Shown here one piece after another: positions 30,294 through 41,309 of a DNA stretch of 64,000 bases. The notes under the pieces were generated by a model. The model searched no databases. It worked only from the letters and a program-made list of their open reading frames with translations, and was not told where the DNA came from. The first letter of the stretch is position 1. The number at the start of each line of letters is the position of its first letter. The translations under genes and the position numbers were made by a program. The DNA comes from Agarophyton chilense (Eukaryota; Rhodophyta; Florideophyceae; Gracilariales; Gracilariaceae): positions 1,178,001-1,242,000 of the forward strand of contig JARGXX010000080.1 in NCBI GenBank assembly GCA_030374765.1, given 5' to 3'.

Positions 30294-32505
30294 ATGGAAC
30301 TACCTAAAAAGAATGCGCGTGGTTCAAGCGCCCCGCCAAGCCATAAAGGTTTTAAAGGAGCCCCATCGGCTCAACCGATTCTGGAGAACCCCGAGGAGCT
30401 GCTCCGGCACCCTCGGGACAAAACCGTAAAGGTACTTGGTCCGCCGCCTATGGCAACCGAATCTCAAAGGGAATTACCAAATGAGGTTGCAGCGGAGGAG
30501 CTACGGCCTCAGCTCGAAGAGCGAGCGAACGCGCTCGTCACCCTCGCGGTCGAGGATGCATTAACCGTAAAGGAGAAGTCGGATACCCGGATGGTTCCGC
30601 CCTCAAATGGACGTAGATGCATTTACCCGTATTGTGGTTGACCGAGCAGCTCAAGTGCTATCGGAGAGGATACCTGAAATGGTGAAATAGTATCTCTTTA
30701 TAGATGCCAGGGAGCATGTTTACCGCGCGGTGCAAGACCTTTTTGTTTCCGAGGGATTCGCAGAATCCCTACATACACAGGTGAACATCGCAAAGCGCAT
30801 ACCACAAGGGTTCGAAATGGGTCGTTCCATCCATTCCAAACACTTACTGAATGATAGTGAGTACCTACAAGGTTCAAAGCAGAGTCAAGCGGTCCCAGGG
30901 AAGGTAGATTCTCAAAACATTTACCTGCCACCAATTACAAGTCTCGTTCAAAAGAATACCCATGGAGGTGCTCCCAAGGACGAATCGTCAGACTCGTTGG
31001 ATGAGCGACGAAGAAACCGAAAAGGTTAGAAGCGGAGGACGAAGAGGGGAAAGAATCGAGGGCATGATTCAGACCCCGACTCGTCAGGCTCCAGTTCCGA
31101 TACAAGTTCATCGTCGGATGATGACCGTGAATTTAAGAAGAAGAAGAAACCGAACAGGTCGACGAAGAAGTCGTCGAAAAAGAACCGAAAAGGTATGAAG
31201 CGATACAATGAGTCGTCCGACTTTGAGTCGGACACCGAAATGGACCTGAAGGTGCACCAACCACTAAACGATATGTTCACCAAAGCGGTTGACTACAGAA
31301 CTTATCGGCTGATCAACAAGTCGTCTGAATACACTCGAGAGGTTGCTCAAAAAATTACTAAGCACTACAAGAAGCTCGGCTTCCAAATGGGTGACACATT
31401 CTTCACAAGTACGGACCCTATTGCGGTGATTGAGTTTCTACAGAGGTTCAAGCTTGCATGTGACCGAAATGGGTTTACCGAGGGCGCTGCTATGTGTCTA
31501 TTTCATTTTTACCTTAAAGGACAAGCATACTACTTGCTGCAGGATAGGCTCCACGGCAATACCTTAGCGGTGGATGAGGATGGCACAGAGATGTTGGAGT
31601 CATACCCAGAAGTGGTCGTTTTCCTTTTAGAAACATACGCCCCCCATGAGGCTATCCAAGAGGCTTACTCGGAAGTCCTCGCTTACCATCATAGGTCTGG
31701 GCAAACCAAATCGGATTTTTCGCTCGCGCTGTGGAATCTGGCAACCCATTGTGGTAATGTGTTCACTACCTCTAGGTTAAAGTCGCTATTTGCCGACAAT
31801 GTCGACAAAACGATCCGTTCCCAGGTACACAACTACCTGGCCACTAACCGAAAGGTAGACTACAACGGGCTGGCTCAATACTCCCAGGGCCTTGGATATA
31901 CCCTTCGGCTGGGAAAGAAACCAGACGAGCCTCCAACCTCGAAGGATAAACCGAAAAGGTCGGTCCTGGAAATTGAAGAAACCACAACCTCAGAGGGTAC
32001 CTCGCACCTCGAAGTACCTACAGGGACCGCTATCCACTTTGTAGCGACCCAGGGGTGGTTCTCGAAACCGTCGACGGTAGGAAATTGGTCTTCAACGCGT
32101 ACGACACACTCGGTACAAGCGCCGCCAAGTGCGATGAGCTCGCAGAGGATGCCGGGAGCGAGCTCTTACAACTCGCCACCCACATTCTACGCCACTGCTC
32201 CTCCCAACCAGGTTTCCAAGCCCTTCTCAATGGTAACGTGAGACCCCCAAACTGGAGACCTCGTTTGCTGGTTCTGCCTCCCGACAGATCATTTGGCAAA
32301 CAATTGCGCTAGCTTACCTCCAGGGATGAGAGACCAGTTGATTCAGGCTCGCATGCAGAATCACCAACGCCTCTATGGGTCTTTAACGCAAGCACCAAAT
32401 AGGTTTCAACCCCGTACACCGGTAACGGTCAATACCATCAAGGAAACACCAAACTTGGACTCAATCCCTCCCTTACAGGAGGAAAACACCGAAAGGTTGG
32501 CGTAA
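30294..32505 (+). pseudogene. B2 gag
   Basis: Begins MELPKKNARG at 30294. A frame change near 30600-30640 leads into one long frame (MDVDAFTRIV onward) that runs to 32505 with stops: TAG 30688-30690 and TAG 31027-31029 (both shared with B1) and TGA 32239-32241 (private). Domains: N-terminal region with NIAKRIPQGF, a Lys/Arg/Asp/Ser-rich block, the capsid-like domain (AVIEFLQRFKLACDRNGF, 31400-31850), and one zinc knuckle CWFCLPTDHLANNC at 32266-32307, intact here. Ends in a TAATG overlap with pol. Confidence 0.87.
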
Positions 32506-32507
32506 TG
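32503..32507 (+). promoter_or_regulatory. TAATG stop-start overlap, B2 gag/pol
   Basis: The gag TAA (32503-32505) and the protease ATG (32505-32507) share one A. UAAUG is the known signal for coupled termination and restart in influenza B segment 7 and the SART1 retrotransposon. Conserved in B1. Confidence 0.72.
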
Positions 32508-33614
32508 GCCGAGCCCAACCTGCAATTGGAAGGCCAATCGATACCCAGAACCTTGAAGGTGGAAGAGAACACGTCACAACCAGTTCCGGTTGGTCATATG
32601 AAGTACAATAACTATAAAGTACGTGCTTCAATGTATTTCTCCGATCGCCTTGCGGTTCCGGTCATCTGCGTGTTGGATACGGGGGCCGGCCCAAACCTGC
32701 TGAACTCCTGCGTCATACCTGAGGCGGTACTTCGGAACTTGAGCCGACATCCCGACAACAACCCGCTGGTGGATGCAAATGAGCGCCCATTAAACCTTCG
32801 AGGTATGCTCACCACTTTGGTGCAGCTCGGACACCTCAAGGTAAGACTGAAATTCTTTGTTGTCGATCTTTGACCGCCAGACTGCCTACTAGGTACGAAC
32901 TTCATTGACAGACATGTCAAACCAATCCTTCCTGGTTCCCATACCGTCGCCCTACGTCAGGGGGGACGAATTGCCACTTTAGGTAATACGGAAACCAAAC
33001 GGGGATGGTTCGTCAAACCGAAGAAGACGATATCCACCGAAACGGTCTCCAACAAAATGCGCATTACCAAACAGGTTTTTATCCCGCCAATGCTCCAAAT
33101 ATTGGTATCGATGTCGTGTGCGACCCCCGGGCTGGTCAAACTACAAAACCATCCGAGGTCATCACATCGACACCTCACCTTGATGGCCAACGGGATTGTC
33201 GGCAACATCCCAAATCAACCCTTTGAGGTGGGTCTCAGCAACTTCAGCAGTCACGACGTGAAGTTGCCGAAAAATACCAATGTTGGCATCGCACTACTGG
33301 CACCACAAGGGGTCTTCACCGTAGCTCACACTGATCTCGGCAAAGTCGCCTTCGATAAGGAAGGGGGGTGCGCAAATGCGTCCACAACCACAAAGGTATC
33401 GATAAACACCAACTTGGAATCAAAGCTAACCGATAAGGTATCGGTAGACAAAAGAAAAGAACCTGACCCTGAGAGGCAATGGCAAGATACAGTCCAGATC
33501 GGTGAAGATAACGGGGAACTGCGGGGCCGTAATCTCAACCTTCTGGAGGAGTTTGAAACCATGTGTTCAGGCCATCTGGGCCAAATTAAGGCAAGCCAAC
33601 TTAGATTGGGCTAG
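32505..33614 (+). pseudogene. B2 pol: protease and connector
   Basis: Protease ORF 32505-32873 has an intact LDTGAGPNLL active site. TGA at 32871-32873 (shared with B1) falls just before LLGTNF, and the same frame stays open for ~240 codons more (33057-33614 and upstream), carrying NGIVGNIPNQPF and the connector to RT. A deletion near 33595, relative to B1, removes the first ~130 bp of the RT fingers and breaks the frame. Confidence 0.86.
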
Positions 33615-34680
33615 TCCCGTGGTTCTGGTTCAGAAGAAAGGAGATAACGGTATGAGGTTCTTTGTGGACTACAGGAGTCTCAATAGAGTTACCATCAGGG
33701 ATTCGTACCCGATACCTATAATGGATGAGTGCATCGACTCCTTGGGAGATGCGCAGATACATACCACGTTGGATGCCAATTGTGTTTCTTGGCAGGTACC
33801 TGTAGGTGAGGAAGATCGAAACAAAACGACCTTCACGTGGCATGCAGGTTTGTTTCGCTACACGCGGATGCCATTTGGGTTGCGCAATGCTCCAGCCACA
33901 TTTCAAAGGGCGCTGGACATCATTCTTTCGAAGGTTAAATAGACAACCGCGTTGGTATACATCGGTGATGTAATCATCTACTCCAGATCGGTAGAATAGC
34001 ATTTTGCTCACGTGCGCACCGTACTGATCCTCCTAGCTGAGGCGCGGGTGACGCTGAAGCTACGCAAATGCGTCTTCTTTACCAGAACGGTTGAATACCT
34101 GGGCCACATCATAGGCCCTTGTACCCTAGAGGTTAAGCCGAGCAACATTAGAGCCGTACAGGAGGTCAAGTTTCCACGATCCCAGACAGACGTACGATCC
34201 TTTATAGGTTTATGCAACGTCTATCGTCGCTTCGTGAAGGGATTCGCGAAAATAACGGCTCCCCTCAACAAGAAGCTCCAGAAAAGTGAACCTGAACGGT
34301 TTGAGAATCTATCGAACGACGAAATGGATACCTTTGAGGAATTAAAACGCGCGCTGTTGTCGCCGCCAATATTACCGTTACCGAAAACAGGTCTACCGTA
34401 CACGCTGGATACGGATGCATCCAATGCCCAAATTTGTTTTTGTCTCATGCAGGAGCAGCACAACGGAGACAAATTACCTACAAGGTACTAGAGTCGCACA
34501 ATGAATGAGGAGGAGCAGAACTACACGATAACCGAGAAGGAATGTCTTGCAGTAGTGTGGAGCATGTTGATGCTCCGTCCATACATTTATGGTAAGCGCT
34601 TTACGTTGCACACGGACCACGACGCCTTAAGGTAAATCCTCGGACTCGCAGATGCGTCTGGTAGACTTGCCCGTTGAAGG
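33615..34680 (+). pseudogene. B2 pol: RT and start of RNase H
   Basis: RT motifs FFVDYRSLN, LRNAPATFQRA, LVYIGDVII (the YIDD of B1 is YIGD, removing one catalytic Asp), LGHIIGPC, and RNase H LDTDASNAQI, HTDHDALR. All in one frame, with private stops at 33940 (TAG), 33997 (TAG), 34489-34491 (TAG), about 34633 (TAA) and 34675 (TGA). Each replaces a Trp, Glu or other sense codon in B1. Confidence 0.85.
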
Positions 34681-36180
34681 TTGAGACTGTCGGAGTTTGA
34701 ATACGACGTAGAGGACCGTCCAGGTATCAAGCACAATATAGCTGATGCTATGTCACGCTTAAACACCTCAGGGTTAGAGACAGAACCGGTGGACGATGAT
34801 ATCCCTTGCTTTTTGGTGTCATCAAACCAAAATGATACCGGCGAACTCCTAGAAGGAGGTTGGGACTTACCTGAGGAAGGTGCTTTGCGGAACACCGACA
34901 TGGCAACGCAGATACTGACCCTAGAGGAAACGAACGTCATGCCCATAACCCGAGAGGAATATCTACGAGAACAGGCCCAGGATGCGTACTGCAGAACCCT
35001 GGCTGACCAAATTGGTTTCAAAGGATCACCATTGGATGTGGACCACAATGGGTACATCGTGAAAAGGTCAACCTTGGATGGCACCCTTCAAAAGGTAGTT
35101 CCGAAGGCGCTTCGACCGATAGTCTTGTATCTCGCGCACTACCCGCGACTATCGGAACACCCCGGTGCCACTAGGATGTATTGCACCTTGGGGCAACTGT
35201 TCTACTGTCCTCATATGGCCCATGATTTCTATACCTTTGTAGGGCAATGCGAATCTTGTGTTCGTACTCGCGGTGGTATTCGAAAGCATCGAAATTATCT
35301 CAAGTTGTTCCCAGCAGTGGGTCCACTGGAGTTTGTTGCGATAGACCTTCTAGGACCACTTCCCAAAACCAAGAATGGGTATCAGCACATTCTAGTGATC
35401 ACCGACAGGTTCTCGAAGCTCACGAGAGCGATACCTTCAAAGGAGACGAAGTCAACCACGCTGGCGATCGCGTTCCTCAACAATTGGGTCTACCCGTATG
35501 GCGCACCACTGTACTTACTCACCGATAATGGTTCAAACCTGGCATCGAAGTTCTTCGAAGCAGTCTGTGACCTCTCGGGTATCAAGCACTATTTCACTAC
35601 TGTCTACCACCCGCAGACGAACGGACAGGTCGAGCGCTTTAACCACAAATTGGTATCAAGGCTACGACACTATACGGAAGAGCACCAAACTGGGTGGGAT
35701 GAGCTGGTGCAACCGCTCACCTACTCCTATAACCTTCAGGTACACCGTTCAACGCAGACCACTCCCTTTGATTTGGATCTTTCGTGACACCCTCCAGGTA
35801 TTGTAGTGCAGGGATATCATACAACCAGCACTGCAGCTGGCGCACTGACCCCTGCCCAGGTCAAGCGAAATACCTTTGTGAGGTTGAGGAGGGCTCTCAA
35901 ACATGCAGAGAGCTGCCTCACTGCAGCCCAGAAGCGGTACAAGGCCGACTACGACCGTAGGGTAACCAAATTGATCTCTGTATCTTCGGGACAATATGTT
36001 TATATAGACAACCCACCTTCAGCTAGAAGACTACGACCGGGTGATAAAGCAGACGATGAAGTTATTGATAGAGATATCAATTCGAAGCTTCTACCCAAAT
36101 CACTGGGACCTTATAAGGTATTGAACGCATCACGTCACACCGTTATGGTTGAACAAGATGGAATACCGAATAAGATATAA
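34681..36180 (+). pseudogene. B2 pol: RNase H end and integrase
   Basis: Same frame as the RT part. HNIADAMSRL finishes RNase H. Integrase: finger ending CESC, AIDLLGPLP, LLTDNGSN and GQVERFN (D,D,E intact), then after a private TGA (35785-35787) the tail with LGPYKVLN. It ends at TAA 36178-36180, which B1 shares at the same codon. Homology to B1 downstream continues only to about 36365, so B2 has lost the chromodomain. Confidence 0.87.
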
Positions 36181-37233
36181 ATTGACCGTATTACGGTAGT
36201 ACCTGAAACAGTTCAACATCGCATTGAGGCAGGACCTTCAGCCCGAAAGCCCGGAGCTGTAGCTCTGCGCACTCGACCCTCGGAGGACCCCACCCCAATT
36301 GAGGTGAACGATGACCTTCAACGTGATGATCCGGATTACAACCCTCTAACAGGGACGGAAATTCAACCTCAATGGTAACCGGCACCTCACGTCTCTCGAG
36401 TGCTGGTGCTGCCTGTGGGGACGACCCACGCGTTCGAGGTATCGGTGGCGAATCCACGATGCGGCGTGAGGTGCGTCGACGTGTTACCGATTGGGTTCGA
36501 ACGCGCGCGTGGAGGCGTCGCGATCCTGTCATAGCCTTGAAGGTAAACCGGAATTCAAAACCGGAAAAAGGTCGCACAATAACCAACGGGTTCGCTCAAC
36601 ACCAATAAAGTCTCACAACCGGAAGCTTCCACCACGGACCCAGGCCAATACCTCAATGGTTGTATCGACGAAGGCTGAGACCCAACAGGCGCCACAATTC
36701 CATCCTTAAAAGGTAGACGAAACCTGAAAGGGCGAGAAGCCAGGAAACCTTTAAGGAAAGCCGGATAGCGATTACGGTCGCGATGCCGCCAATTAAGGGC
36801 AGCAATTCCTGAAGGGTTGTCGAGCCGTGGGAATGACTAAACGGGACGGCGCGCGGACGGATCTAGAAGGAAAATGAAGTTTGAGCAACTGAGAAAAGTG
36901 CGATACCAACTTGGTTGAACGGTGGTCTATGCGGAAGCAGAATCACAAGCACGCAGGGGCCCATTATCGAAAAGGTGTCCACGAGCGCGCTATTGACACT
37001 GCACTGTTCTCATGACAGTCCTTACCTGAATGGTTGTAGCTCAGTTCTTGCGACGCCGTCGTCGCTCGTACTCCCCAACCAACACTGGCACCGAGTTCTG
37101 AACCTCAAGTGATTGCGCGTCGCGAGCAACCGCCTTCGGACAGCACTCTGATACCCGCGCCGCTGTCGCTCGGTATGCCTTTATGGTTTAATGAAAGGAG
37201 ACACGGGGCGTGTTTCACGGGTAGGAAGGGGTC
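36181..37233 (+). other. B2 3' region and polypurine tract
   Basis: From 36181 to about 36365 the sequence follows B1 (linker before the chromodomain), then changes to sequence not found in B1 (36366-36650), then resumes B1-like 3' untranslated sequence (from about 36655). GGGTAGGAAGGGGTC at 37219-37233 is the PPT, directly before the LTR start. No antisense accessory ORF is present. Confidence 0.65.
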
Positions 37234-37842
37234 TGGCGTATAGTGGCAGAAGGTTTGACCTTTGAGGTTGTTGATATACTACACTGACCTTCTAAGTGAT
37301 GGATGCGAGGGATTATCGGCCACGCAGTTCCGGGCGAGCTACCATCTAGGTTTTGTCAGCCACGTGTAGTGTTGACATGTACCTTCTGGTTGAGTAATTG
37401 TTAGTACTTGTAATTGTAATTATATTTATTTTAGTACAGGAGTGGAGTGGCCACCTGGCACTGTAGCCAGTGCTGGCCAGATCTCTGACACTAGGTCAGA
37501 GACCGTGCCTTGCTGGCACCTCCCGGGTGATCTGGAGAGTGCAGCCCACTGCATATAGGGAACTGCACCTCCTCCACTCTAGTCTGATAAAGACAGGCAC
37601 CACCTGGGTCACAACAATACCTTTTTGTTCATTGTTTCTCAACTACCACACAGGGTTTCCCGCTTGTCGACGCCTACCATCGTTCACCTACAAGGTATAG
37701 GCTATTTGCCCCGCCGTTTGCCCCTGCGGGTTTCCACGGTGCCCTGTGGCCATCGAGGTTTATCACGTCTACGTTCTAAGGTTGAGCGTCAACACGCTCC
37801 CGAGACAAGACAGTAGCAGACCCCAGAAGTGATTGTACGACA
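37234..37842 (+). repeat. B2 3' LTR (609 bp)
   Basis: Starts TGGCGTATAG (TGTCGTATAG in B1) and ends TACGACA, giving matching inverted ends. This full-length copy defines the LTR and shows that the 5' copy is truncated. Confidence 0.87.
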
Positions 37843-37922
37843 GGAGGACTGCGTTAGGGTGTGAGGAGAGATCGAGAGGCTGATGCAGTGGTTTAGATTG
37901 GAAAGGCATTCCACGAAAGGGT

Positions 37923-38789
37923 ATGGGGGGAGCCGGCACGCAGTTGGGGCATCTGGGGGTGGTTTGGGGCACTGGAGAGATGCAGTTCACTGATACCGAG
38001 GCCAACGTGCACAAAAACCGTGTACTGGCGAAGAGTTTGATGTCGGAAGCTAGGGCAGGGATGAGGGGGGTTTCCAGAACGCGGCTGGCATTTTTTTGCG
38101 GGGTAGCTTTTTCGACTATGTTGGCCATACCCCTGGCACGGTTCTACACGTAGAGCTTCCATGACGCTCTGCCAGACTGTACAAAGGTGATGGATAGGGC
38201 ATCTAGGAAGGGGCAACAGACGAGGTTATTGAATCGGGCGCTGGCTGACCTGAAGCTGTGCAGGAAGATGGAAGAGGGCGGGAGACTGATGCAAGAGGAG
38301 AGGCAAGGGTGTGACGTGGGTTGGTATACGGACGCCGCAAAGCTGGGGTGGGGTGGGACGGTGAGGAAGGAAGTCAAGGCTGGAACTGCTGGAGTGGTAG
38401 ACGAGCGAGGTTTGTGGGAAGTAGAGAAACGTCGAGAGTAGATAACATGGAGAGAGCTGAGGACGTCCAGGATGTTATTGGAGAGCCAGTATGGCGAGGT
38501 GATTGTAGATGAAAGGGTGAGAAAGGTGCGGTTACACTGTGACAACGTGGCAGTGTTGTATATTGTGAGCGGTATGATGAGTGCACCGAAGGTGATTATG
38601 AAAGAGCTTCGGATTTTAAAGCGGTTGACTAGGTCACTGAAGGTGAAAGTGGAGACAAATTGGCTACCTTCGGCCGAGAACGCACACGCTGATCGGCTTT
38701 CAAGAAAATGGGGTCCAGGAGATCTGCAAGTGACGCGGTGCGTGCTGCGATTGCGGAAGGATTCGTTTCGTCTAAGAGAAGGAGGATAA
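37923..38789 (+). pseudogene. E1 RT thumb and RNase H
   Basis: One frame with two TAGs (38151-38153 and about 38439). RT end: LGHLGVVWGTGEM and MLAIPLARFYT, the thumb pattern of DIRS-type RTs. RNase H: DVGWYTDAAKLGWGG (first catalytic Asp), ITWRELRT (Glu), LHCDNVAVLY (Asp), and NAHADRLSR (last Asp). The order and spacing match DIRS-type RNase H rather than the Gypsy type. Stops fall between conserved blocks. The reverse strand also has a long ORF (38144-38797), which I treat as a shadow. Confidence 0.82.
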
Positions 38790-39119
38790 GTGGTCAAGCA
38801 CCGCCCGTTGGGTCTAAACCCCGCCCGCAGAGGAAGGTGGCGGTGGGGGCGCTGAAGGAGAAGTGGTTGGACGGGGAGGCGCGGCTGTACAACCCGCCGC
38901 CGGACATAGTGAGTTTGACGTTGGGGAAGATGCAGAGGGAAGGGGCGAAGGGGTTGATGGTGGTACCGGCGTGGAAGAAAACACCGTGGATGGGTGGACT
39001 GTGAGAGATGGCAGGGAAAGTGATGATCCTGGAAAATTTAGTGAGGAGGATGTTGGCGGGGAAGCCGAAGATGAACGAGAAGTGGGCGGTGATGGTGGCG
39101 GAAGTCACCTGCCGAGATG
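38708..39119 (+). pseudogene. E1 RNase H C-terminal segment, shifted frame
   Basis: Another frame picks up LYNPPPDIVSLTLGKM and GLMVVPAWKKTPWMGGL, which resembles the conserved NPP...VPLWP block after RNase H in DIRS and Ngaro elements. The frame change lies near 38710-38790. Gly/Glu-rich linker sequence follows to the YR. Confidence 0.7.
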
Positions 39120-40610
39120 AGAGTTGGAGGAAATCCGGAATCTGAACCACTGGGAAGCAAAGCAAGCAGTCGAGATGGCTGTACCAAGTGGGAAGGGGTG
39201 AGGTGGGGGCCGAATATTTTGGCTGGAAGCTCGAAAGGGGCCAGGGAAGGCTATCCCGAAGGCCGTCCGGAGCCTTCAACGGGGGGCGGGCTGGAGGAGA
39301 TTCTAAGTGTCAAGGTGACCTCAAGAGAGGTATCGGAGGCGGTATCGACGTCAACACAGGCTGCTGTTCAACAGAGGGTGGGAGGGGAGCAAGTGGTAAT
39401 GCTGCTCGGCGATGCAAAAGGTACAGTGAGCGCAAGGACGACAGAGTGGAGAGCTTTCTCTGAGTACCGAGTGGAAGTGGCCAGGGGTGGGAGTGGAGGT
39501 ACTGAGACGGTGGATGGGATTGAATTGGTCTGATTTGTTAGCTGGCTCACGGTGCAACGCAAGAATGGCACGCGCAAGGTTTCAAGTCGTTTTTTGCCGC
39601 AGTATCTCTCAGCCGTACGCACGATGAATTCTAAGCTCAACCTACCGCTGCACCCGAGACCGACTGGGTACCCCCCTCTCCAGAGAGTGATCAAGGCGTA
39701 CAAGAAGTTGAAGAGCGTACGGTTACCTCTGGCGGATTTACGAGTGAGGATGGGTGCTGGGCTGGCGAGACAGATCTGTAGAAATGGGATTGCGGCGGGG
39801 GCAAGTGCGACGTGCGTGCAAGATGCAGCGATGGTTGTGTTCGCCTTGATACTTGGCCTGAAGAAGTCAAGTGTTCCTCATATCAAGGTTGAAGATGTGT
39901 ACGTGCTGACGTCCTGGCGATGTCAGGTGCTTGTGTGGTGGACCGGCCGACCTTCGTTGGACATAGTTAGATAATTGTTTTATTTTATTTGGTGTAATAG
40001 GATAGCCTTACAGTTCCAAGGAGATCCCAGTGCCTCGCCATCGATATATACTTGGCTTGAGTAAAGCTTCTCCCTTAGAATCAGGTAGGCACCGTTAGGA
40101 TTCTAAATTACCCTCTTTGGTACATTAGTTCCACCGATTGGTCTTCAAGCCATCTTTTTCGTAGCTTTGATCTGTACGACTACGCAGTAAACACCATCCT
40201 ACTGCACCAAGTACTCTGGGAGTGCCGCCGTCAAGGATACGAACCATAGGAACCGCTCTACCAAGCTAATCTAGGTTCAGACCAGTACGTTGACCTACCA
40301 GTCATTGCATTACAATGAATTGGAGACGTCCTTGTCTTTGGTGGTGAAACATCTGTCGATGCGTGGGTAAGACTCGCAGTATATCTTTCTTGGAAGGCGC
40401 CCGATGGCAGGATGGATGCAGCAGCGATTGCAACTGCTACTTAAGTCCGAAGGAGTCCGTGCGCCAGAGAGTTGTTGGCCCTCCTCGCATAGCATGCGCC
40501 TGGTGTCATTGAAAAAACGAATTCTGCGTGGAGGCTCGGTCGTTGAGTTACTCGCTCTCTACGATGGGGCAAACTCTTCCCAGGGTATGCTTTCTGTCTA
40601 CTTTAACCGA
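39117..40610 (+). pseudogene. E1 tyrosine recombinase, split
   Basis: N-terminal core-binding domain: FVSWLTVQ and SRFLPQYLSAVRTMN after a TGA at 39531-39533, in frame with a linker from 39117. The catalytic domain starts FALILGLKKSSVPHIKVEDV (about 39840-39900), where the usual first Arg appears as Lys. The frame stops at 39974. After ~430 bp of unrelated sequence, the same frame (40404 on) has SSHSMR, a HxxR motif (His at 40488), and 34 residues later the candidate nucleophile in LSVYF (Tyr codon at 40599). The spacing fits tyrosine recombinases. Together the two parts suggest one YR interrupted by an insertion. Confidence 0.68.
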
Positions 40611-41242
40611 AGGATATCTACGACGCCGGACTCAAGGTTGTTCTTTTCTCAATGTGTTGTGTTATGGACGGCCGGCCAGGTGGGGAGAAGTGTCTATTCC
40701 GGCTGTGTACGCCAGTCTCTTCGGGGCTGACAACCCCCAAGACAGGAGGCTGTTTGGACTTTTCATCCTACTGAAGATCTATTTGTTTTTTGTAATGAAA
40801 ACATACACGACTGACACGTGCACGCTGTGGAAGTCAAGTTTATAACACACCAGCAGTCCCCGACCTGACCTCTGCTGGTATGCTTTTGTCCTCAACGATT
40901 ACGTTTTCTCCCTCCCTAACCCACCCGTCCTTTTCGTTTTTTGGGCATGCCTTTGTCCCCATTCCTGACTATGGTACCCATGACTCCCCCGCTTTAGGTA
41001 TATTTAGACGATTTTACATAGTATGAGCTATTGAACTAAGTGCCTCATTGGGTACGAAGTGGGCGAGGATCAACCATTTGGGGATCTGAGCTGTTTGTGT
41101 GGTAAAATCAATATTTTCATTAATGATCGACATGATGATTAGCTCAGTTTTTTTATGTGTAAAAAAAACATGTTCAAATGAACGCCTTGTGTACAGGGTT
41201 GTACACTGGTGAAGATGTGATGGGAGGTAGCGAGCAGCTGTA
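40611..41242. other. Spacer between E1 and E2
   Basis: Contains the second copy of the 150-bp dispersed repeat (40760-40910) and AT-rich sequence. No gene supported. Confidence 0.5.
40760..40910 (+). repeat. Dispersed ~150-bp repeat, copy 2
   Basis: Matches 271-425 in the same orientation. Its place ~160 bp after the YR tyrosine makes it a candidate 3' terminal repeat of the DIRS-like element. Confidence 0.6.
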
Positions 41243-41309
41243 ATGCTGCTGTCAACTATGACGAGCGCCGCGTCCCTCGGGCTTGGGACGTCACTCGCGC
41301 GTTACTTAA

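Larger units (their letters stand above)
29595..37842 (+). mobile_element. Element B2: Ty3/Gypsy chromovirus, 8.2 kb, 5' LTR truncated
   Basis: Plus-strand sister of B1: LTR, PBS, gag, protease, RT, RNase H, integrase, 3' region, PPT and LTR. The first 57 bp of its 5' LTR are missing, no target duplication is found, and it abuts B1 gag in head-to-head orientation. B2 has a ~130-bp deletion in RT fingers, YIGD in place of YIDD, and about ten in-frame stops. Confidence 0.92.
37843..40610 (+). mobile_element. E1: DIRS-like (tyrosine-recombinase) retroelement remnant
   Basis: After the B2 LTR comes the order RT thumb, RNase H with DIRS-type NPP..VPAW tail, and tyrosine recombinase (YR), all on the plus strand. 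Elements of the DIRS order use a YR instead of an integrase and lack LTRs. The RT fingers and palm are missing at the B2 boundary. Frames contain several stops and one shift, so this is a dead copy. Confidence 0.82.

Noticed and set aside
29595-37842. B2 as a simple insertion with its 5' LTR starting TGTAGGTGA at 29595
   Set aside because: The 3' LTR and B1 continue 57 bp further to a TGTCGTA/TACGACA inverted end right after a polypurine tract, and no duplication flanks 29595/37842. The 5' LTR is truncated.
38144-38797. 217-codon minus-strand ORF
   Set aside because: It lies fully opposite the RNase H of E1, has no motif, and looks like a shadow of GC-rich coding sequence.
40235-40268. A permuted tRNA gene, as known in some red algae
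   Set aside because: The D-arm comes before the T-arm in normal order, acceptor strands do not pair, and no anticodon arm is present.
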